Assembly: GCA_003136415.1 (NCBI GenBank)
Contig: PLEI01000052.1
Coordinates: forward strand, 1 to 41,544
DNA: 41,544 nt
Source of the DNA: Acidimicrobiaceae bacterium
Lineage (GTDB): Bacteria > Actinomycetota > Acidimicrobiia > Acidimicrobiales > RAAP-2
Direction: 5' to 3'
Within the stretch, counting starts at the first letter, position 1. Each line of letters starts with the position of its first letter. Below, piece by piece: positions 36,740-41,544 of the stretch. Position numbers and translations under genes: made by a program. Below the pieces are notes generated by a model. The model ran no database searches and was not told the origin of the DNA. It saw only the letters and a program-made list of their open reading frames with translations.

Positions 36740-38076
36740 CGCGGGCGGTGTACCCGGAACTCGTTCACGGTCGTCGCGACGGCTTCGAACAGGGCTCCTG
36801 GAGTGTCGAAGTTGGATCGGTCTTTCGCGGAGGGGCGAGCTGTAACTTGACCGAGCGCTCCCTTAAGGTGCCTGACGGCAGTGACGACGTGTCGCGCGTG
36901 GTGCGCGCGCACGAATTAGTGCACATTCGCGTCAGTCCCTTCATGAGTGCACATGCGCCGACGGACCCTGAGACTTTCGAACGGGCCGTGGAGTGCGCCG
37001 AGGAGTACCGGGTAAACTTTCTGCTCTCGATGTTGGGATTCGACACCGGCCTGCTGTGCGACGGGACCGAGCGATTGGGTGGTCAGCGTATTGCCCAAAT
37101 GGGTCAGTGGGGAGAAGCGGCATGTTTCTTCCTGGCGGTCCTCGGCACGGGAGCCGAGTCAAACTATCTGCGCGGAATTCGCTCCTCGCAACCGTCGTGG
37201 CCCGCCGGCTTGCGAGCCATCAAGAAACGAGTGCTCGCCATCGTGGCGGGACTCGACGCAGTCCAAATTGGCGACACCACCTTGAACGATGATGGCTTGC
37301 CCCGCGGATTTCACAGCGTTACCATTCCGATTGCCCGTCTCCTCAGCCGCTCGATGAGTGCCGCCGCGCCCGAGGGCCCCGACGCTCTTCGCGTCTTTCG
37401 CCGTTCACTCGAACCAGGGGGGCGTCGCGCGCCTAGCGCGGTATTTGCTCCCTTGGTCTTCGACGATTCGATGACCTACGTCACACGGCGCCGCCATCGC
37501 GCACACCGTCGCGCCCGCCCGGCGGAGTGCGGCACCGTCATGCGTTATCCGAGCCGTCTCTTGATTGACCCAATGCAACGCGCTTTCGCCCGCAAGACGC
37601 CCGCCACGGGGGGAGTCATCGTGATTGATCAGTCCGGCTCGATGGATGTCACTGTCGAGGAGCTGGACGGACTCTTGGGCAATGCCCCCGACGCGCTCAT
37701 CGTGGGTTACAGTCACCGGCCGGGCGATACCGGCGAGACGCCGAATGTCTGGCTACTCGCCGTGGATGGTCGAGTGGCGAGTCAGGCACGTACCGGGAAC
37801 ATCGGCAACGGCGTCGACGGACCGGTCCTGCGGTGGGCAGCGCGCACCGCCAATCCCTGTGAGCCGATCATTTGGGTCACCGATGGACAGGTCACCGACT
37901 CTCACGATCACCCGTGTCACAGCCTCTCGGTACAGTGTGCCCAAATGGTTCAGCGACACCGAATTCGGCTGGTTCACAGCCTCAGCGAGGCGGAGTTGGC
38001 TCTACGAGGCCGTCGGGTCACGGGGGGTTCCTTTGGTCGGGTGGGACGTGAATTGCAGATAATCCGGCGAGGGTGA
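36736..38076 (+). CDS. VWA-domain protein with N-terminal HExxH metallopeptidase-like region (resembles DUF2201 architecture)
   Basis: GTG overlaps MoxR stop (GTGA); RAHELVHIRVSP (HExxH) followed by ECAEEYRVNFLL; MIDAS VIVIDQSGSMDV (DxSxS) and IIWVTDGQVTD. Confidence 0.75.
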   Translation: MTRAVYPELVHGRRDGFEQGSWSVEVGSVFRGGASCNLTERSLKVPDGSDDVSRVVRAHELVHIRVSPFMSAHAPTDPETFERAVECAEEYRVNFLLSMLGFDTGLLCDGTERLGGQRIAQMGQWGEAACFFLAVLGTGAESNYLRGIRSSQPSWPAGLRAIKKRVLAIVAGLDAVQIGDTTLNDDGLPRGFHSVTIPIARLLSRSMSAAAPEGPDALRVFRRSLEPGGRRAPSAVFAPLVFDDSMTYVTRRRHRAHRRARPAECGTVMRYPSRLLIDPMQRAFARKTPATGGVIVIDQSGSMDVTVEELDGLLGNAPDALIVGYSHRPGDTGETPNVWLLAVDGRVASQARTGNIGNGVDGPVLRWAARTANPCEPIIWVTDGQVTDSHDHPCHSLSVQCAQMVQRHRIRLVHSLSEAELALRGRRVTGGSFGRVGRELQIIRRG

Positions 38077-38093
38077 ACTGGGAGAAATAGGTA

Positions 38094-38122
38094 TTGCGAA
38101 CGAACACCTGTTCGCTTATACT
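38094..38122 (+). promoter_or_regulatory. Promoter of LysM gene
   Basis: TTGCGA (38094-38099) - 17 nt - TATACT (38117-38122). Confidence 0.75.
38101..38114 (+). promoter_or_regulatory. LexA box 1 of LysM gene (inside -35/-10 spacer)
   Basis: CGAACACCTGTTCG, perfect CGAAC-N4-GTTCG. Confidence 0.9.
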
Positions 38123-38124
38123 TA

Positions 38125-38138
38125 CGAACAAGTGTTCG
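38125..38138 (+). promoter_or_regulatory. LexA box 2 of LysM gene (just downstream of -10)
   Basis: CGAACAAGTGTTCG, perfect CGAAC-N4-GTTCG. Confidence 0.9.
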
Positions 38139-38162
38139 CAATGCTTTGAGAAGGAGAGTCCA

Positions 38163-38600
38163 GTGGCTGCAGTGGAGTTGTTCCCCAGCGAGTATGAGTA
38201 CCGCGAGTCGTCACGTCCGACCCTTCGCCTGATGCCTGATGTCTGCGAAGTTCCTCGGTATCGCCGTGGTCCCTTGGTGGCAAACCGTCGGGCCGCGCGG
38301 GCGCGTATGAAGCTCCGCCGCCGCCGTAGCGCTCTCGCCGTGCTCGTACTAGCTAGCCTGGTGTCGCTGGCGTGGCCGGGACACGCCTTTGGTGGCACGA
38401 ACGGCGTGGGGCTCTCAACGGATCTGGCCTCGAGTTCCACTCTGTCGTCGGGAATGGTCTACGTCGTCCAACCCGGTGACACCCTCGCGACGATTGCGCG
38501 AACGCTCAATCCGGTGAATCCCTCAGTGGCCCGATCAGCACTGGTCGCTGAGTTGGACGCCAGTGTCGTCATCACTGGCGAACACGTCCTAATCCCTTAA
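38163..38600 (+). CDS. SOS-controlled single-TM LysM protein (candidate YneA/DivS/ChiZ-like division inhibitor)
   Basis: GTG 38163 with SD aaggag; basic region then TM (ALAVLVLASLVSLAWPGHAF), C-terminal LysM (MVYVVQPGDTLATIARTLNP...GEHVLIP); located between lexA region and nrdR. Confidence 0.75.
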   Translation: MAAVELFPSEYEYRESSRPTLRLMPDVCEVPRYRRGPLVANRRAARARMKLRRRRSALAVLVLASLVSLAWPGHAFGGTNGVGLSTDLASSSTLSSGMVYVVQPGDTLATIARTLNPVNPSVARSALVAELDASVVITGEHVLIP

Positions 38601-38619
38601 TTTTACAGGTATTTCGGTG

Positions 38620-38625
38620 TAGCCT
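38620..38625 (+). promoter_or_regulatory. -10 box of leaderless-type nrdR promoter
   Basis: TAGCCT, 6 nt, GTG at 38632. Confidence 0.5.
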
Positions 38626-38631
38626 GATGGC

Positions 38632-39102
38632 GTGCGTTGTCCATTTTGTTCCGCCGACGACGACCGGGTGGTCGATTCGCGTCTCGCGGAGGATGGCGTG
38701 GCGATTCGTCGACGACGCGAGTGTTCCGCCTGCAACCATCGGTATACGACCTTTGAGCGTATTGAAGAGGTCGGACTCTACGTGACGAAGCGATCTGGTG
38801 ACCGTGAGCCTTTTGAGCGCTCCAAAATCCTTTCGGGGATCCGCTCCGCCTGCAAGAACCGTCCGGTTGATGAAGCGCGCCTCGACGCAATCGCCGAGTC
38901 GGTCGAAGAGGCGATGCGTCTGCTCAATCGCGACGTGACCAGTGAAGAGGTGGGGATGGCCACCCTGGATGCCCTGCGCGACGTGGATGACGTGGCGTAC
39001 GTGCGCTTTGCGTCGGTCTACAAGGGATTTGAGGACGCCAACGACTTCGCTCGTGAGATTGGCATGCTGGTCAAGACGACGGCTCCCAAACTCCGGAGTT
39101 AA
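38632..39102 (+). CDS. nrdR: Transcriptional repressor NrdR
   Basis: MRCPFCSADDDRVVDSRLAEDGVAIRRRRECSACNHRYTTFERIEE (zinc ribbon + ATP cone). Confidence 0.96.
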   Translation: MRCPFCSADDDRVVDSRLAEDGVAIRRRRECSACNHRYTTFERIEEVGLYVTKRSGDREPFERSKILSGIRSACKNRPVDEARLDAIAESVEEAMRLLNRDVTSEEVGMATLDALRDVDDVAYVRFASVYKGFEDANDFAREIGMLVKTTAPKLRS

Positions 39103-39105
39103 CAA

Positions 39106-39813
39106 ATGAGAAGTCTGACTCTGCACCCCCGGATTGCCATGGCGGTGTACGCGCATCCGGACGACGCCGACGTCGCCGCGGGCGGCGTCATGGCTCAGTG
39201 GGCCGCCGAGGGCTGTGATGTGCACCTGGTGGTCGTGTGCGACGGCTCCAAGGGTGCTCATGGCTCGCAGACCAAACCCGAGCGGTTGCGCGACGTGCGT
39301 CGCGCCGAGCTGGAATTGGCGGCTGATCTCCTGGGGGTGCGCGAGGTGCACGGCCTCGAAGTGCCCGACGGCGATGTGACCAATTCGGATCAATTGCGCT
39401 CGACGTTGGTGGGATTGATTCGTCGGGTGCGTCCCGACGTCGTCTTGGGACCCGATCCCACGGCCACCTTTTTCGGTGGCGTCTACGTCAATCATCGCGA
39501 CCACCGCGAGACCGGGTGGGCGTTGCTTGACGCTGCGGCCCCAGCGTCGGCTATGGCCCTGTACTACCCCGAACAGGGTGAGGCCCACCAAGTGTCGTGG
39601 TTGCTGCTGAGCGGGACCCACGAGCCCGACGTGGCCATCGACGTCGCCTCGACAATCGACGTGAAGGTCAAGGCGGTGCTCGCGCACCATTCACAGACCG
39701 GCGACGACGCCGAGGGCGTCAGTGATGTCGTGCGCGGGCGCGCGTCGCAAGCCGGGCGCTCCCTGGGGCTTTCCTTCGCGGAGGCCTTTCGCAGTGTCGA
39801 ACTCGCCGGCTGA
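39106..39813 (+). CDS. PIG-L/LmbE family deacetylase
   Basis: MAVYAHPDDADVAAGGVMAQWAAEGCDVHLVVVCDGSKG (HPDD motif), YVNHRDHRETG. Confidence 0.9.
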   Translation: MRSLTLHPRIAMAVYAHPDDADVAAGGVMAQWAAEGCDVHLVVVCDGSKGAHGSQTKPERLRDVRRAELELAADLLGVREVHGLEVPDGDVTNSDQLRSTLVGLIRRVRPDVVLGPDPTATFFGGVYVNHRDHRETGWALLDAAAPASAMALYYPEQGEAHQVSWLLLSGTHEPDVAIDVASTIDVKVKAVLAHHSQTGDDAEGVSDVVRGRASQAGRSLGLSFAEAFRSVELAG

Positions 39814-41128
39814 ATCGCCTTCGCTCGAGGAAGCGCCAATTCTTCACGTCGACCTCGACGCGTTCTTTGCGTCGGTCGAGATTCTCGACGACCCGAGTTT
39901 GCGTGGTAAGCCCGTCTGTGTGGGTGGCGCGGCCGAGCGAGGCGTCATTGCGAGTGCGAGTTACGAGGCGCGACGCCATGGTGTCAAGAGCGCTATGCCG
40001 TCGGTGGTCGCTCGTCGACTCTGCCCTGATCTGATTATTTTGCCGGGTCGTTTCGACCGCTACGAGGAGTATTCGCACCAATTTCACGGTGTGGTCAACG
40101 ACCTCACCCCCGACTACGAGCCACTCGGCCTCGATGAGGTTTTCGCCGACCTGCGGAGTTTGCGCCGACTTGGCGTGCGGCCGCTCGATGCCGCGAGGGA
40201 GCTTCGGGGCCGGATTCGAGAGGAACTCCAGCTCGAGTGTGGAGTGGGTCTCGGTCGCAACAAACTCTTCGCCAAACTCGCGTCCAAGCAGTCCAAACCT
40301 CACGTCGTCGACCACCAACTTGTGGTCGGTGAGGGGGTCGTGTGGGTCAGTCCCGAACTCGAGGAGAGGTGGATCGCGGAGCTCCCGGTGCGCGCGCTGT
40401 GGGGTGTGGGACCCCAAACGGCGACGAAACTGCACCAGTTGGGGCTGCGCTGGGTGCGTGACCTCGCCAAGGTGGACGAGGAGACGCTGGCGCGCCACCT
40501 GGGCGCGGCGATGGCGGCCACGCTGGTGGCGTACGCGCGAGGGGAGGACGAGCGCACGGTGACCGTGCATCGAGAGCTCAAGTCACTCGGACACGATCAG
40601 ACGTTTGCGATCTCGCTCACCAGCCTCGAGGAGGTTCTGTCCCAGTGCCGACACCACGCGGGGGTGGTGGCGCGCGCACTGCGGGGCCAGGGGCGAGTAG
40701 CCCGCACCATTAGCGTGGTCCTGCGTTTTGACGACCTGGAGTCACTGTCGCGGTCCCAGACCCTGCCCTTTGGAATTGATGACGAGTCCGCTCTGACGTC
40801 GGTGGCGCAGGCACTGGTGCGCAGCGTTGACCTCAGTCGACCAGTTCGACTGCTCGGTCTCTACGCATCGTCATTCCTAGAGCGTTCCGACAATCAGGTG
40901 CAACTCAGTTTTGACGTGGTCACTGAGGGCGATCGGCGCAACGAAGCCATTGAACAATCTCGTGAATATCAGGTGTCCTCGGCGTCATTGCGCGACGCCC
41001 TCGACGACATTCGTCGGCGATACGGTGCGAGTTCGGTGGGCGTCGCGTCAGATTTGGCGTCGCAGGGACTTCGCATTGAGCGACAGCGTGGCAGTCACGC
41101 GTTTGGTCCCGAGGGCCCGGTTAAGTAA
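39794..41128 (+). CDS. dinB: DNA polymerase IV (Y-family)
   Basis: GTG 39794; ILHVDLDAFFASVEILDDPSLRGKPVCVGG, YEPLGLDEVFADL, GVGLGRNKLFAKLASKQSKPH; possible clamp-binding motif QVQLSFD. Confidence 0.94.
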   Translation: MSNSPAESPSLEEAPILHVDLDAFFASVEILDDPSLRGKPVCVGGAAERGVIASASYEARRHGVKSAMPSVVARRLCPDLIILPGRFDRYEEYSHQFHGVVNDLTPDYEPLGLDEVFADLRSLRRLGVRPLDAARELRGRIREELQLECGVGLGRNKLFAKLASKQSKPHVVDHQLVVGEGVVWVSPELEERWIAELPVRALWGVGPQTATKLHQLGLRWVRDLAKVDEETLARHLGAAMAATLVAYARGEDERTVTVHRELKSLGHDQTFAISLTSLEEVLSQCRHHAGVVARALRGQGRVARTISVVLRFDDLESLSRSQTLPFGIDDESALTSVAQALVRSVDLSRPVRLLGLYASSFLERSDNQVQLSFDVVTEGDRRNEAIEQSREYQVSSASLRDALDDIRRRYGASSVGVASDLASQGLRIERQRGSHAFGPEGPVK

Positions 41129-41134
41129 GTCCGC

Positions 41135-41544
41135 CTAGGCGCGAACAGTGACCAGGGTGCCCACCAAAGTGTGGGGCCAGATTGTCGCCGCCGAGGCGAA
41201 GGGCATTTCGACGCAACCGAGACTCTGGGGGTAACCGTAAGAGGCGCGGAGGAAGCCGTGCAGCGCGTCGCCGCCGTTGAAGTACGAGACCCACGGGATG
41301 CCCGGATCGGAGTAGTGCGAGCCATCAGGGTTGGTGCCGGACATTGTCTGAGTCGTGTAGCGCAGGTAGACCGGATATGTCCCGAAGGACGTCGGGGCCA
41401 CCGAAATGCCGGTGTTGACGAAGGTGCGGAACTTGCCGACACCGTTCACGTACATGACGAGGATTTCGGGCGACGACTCGATGACGTCAATGTAGTTGTA
41501 GCTCGAGGGATTCACCTGATGGGCGTTGGCGGCCTCGACGAGAG
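41135..41544 (-). CDS. L,D-transpeptidase (YkuD) catalytic domain, 5' end outside window
   Basis: HGFLRASYGYPQSLGCVEM (HGx...SxGC motif); frame remains open to the window edge upstream of the GTG at 41515. Confidence 0.85.
   Translation of the reverse strand, partial: LVEAANAHQVNPSSYNYIDVIESSPEILVMYVNGVGKFRTFVNTGISVAPTSFGTYPVYLRYTTQTMSGTNPDGSHYSDPGIPWVSYFNGGDALHGFLRASYGYPQSLGCVEMPFASAATIWPHTLVGTLVTVRA

Noticed and set aside
38094-38162. ORF-track N-terminal extension of the LysM gene (MRTNTCSLILTNKCSQ...)
   Set aside because: Would translate the promoter and both LexA boxes; GTG 38163 has a good SD.
41138-41155. CGCGAACAGTGACC near the dinB 3' end as a LexA box
   Set aside because: Only the left half-site is present; no GTTCG right half; inside the L,D-transpeptidase coding end.

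Overview
High-GC window of about 41.5 kb, bacterial and probably actinobacterial (Acidimicrobiia-like; lineage is inferred from gene order, GC content and promoter style, not tested). It is almost entirely coding and mostly on the + strand. Left to right: ispG (partial), proS (short archaeal/eukaryotic-type), rimP-nusA-ylxR-infB-rbfA-truB-ribF-rpsO-pnp, dapB, dapA, rnj, a lone siderophore-interacting flavoprotein (-), ftsK, a D,D-carboxypeptidase, thrB, an EamA/RhtA-like exporter, miaB, miaA, dapF, hflX, an aminotransferase (dapC-like), dapD, dapE, a livJHMGF-type branched-chain amino-acid ABC operon, lexA (-), a MoxR AAA+ ATPase, an HExxH + VWA protein, a TM-LysM protein, nrdR, a PIG-L deacetylase, dinB, and an L,D-transpeptidase (-, partial). 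The most notable observation is an SOS island around lexA. LexA-type operators (CGAAC-N4-GTTCG) lie in front of lexA, in front of a divergent two-gene MoxR/metallopeptidase-like-VWA operon, and twice in the promoter of the LysM protein (a candidate YneA/DivS/ChiZ-type division inhibitor). A further one-mismatch box lies in front of ftsK. Other observations: at least eight genes have a TAnnnT -10 box exactly 6 nt before the start codon (leaderless-type); ylxR has no conventional start codon that retains its CxxC; there are structured leaders/hairpins before rimP, between rpsO and pnp, and after livJ; and three convergent gene pairs overlap or nearly abut. No tRNA, rRNA, CRISPR or transposon was recognised.
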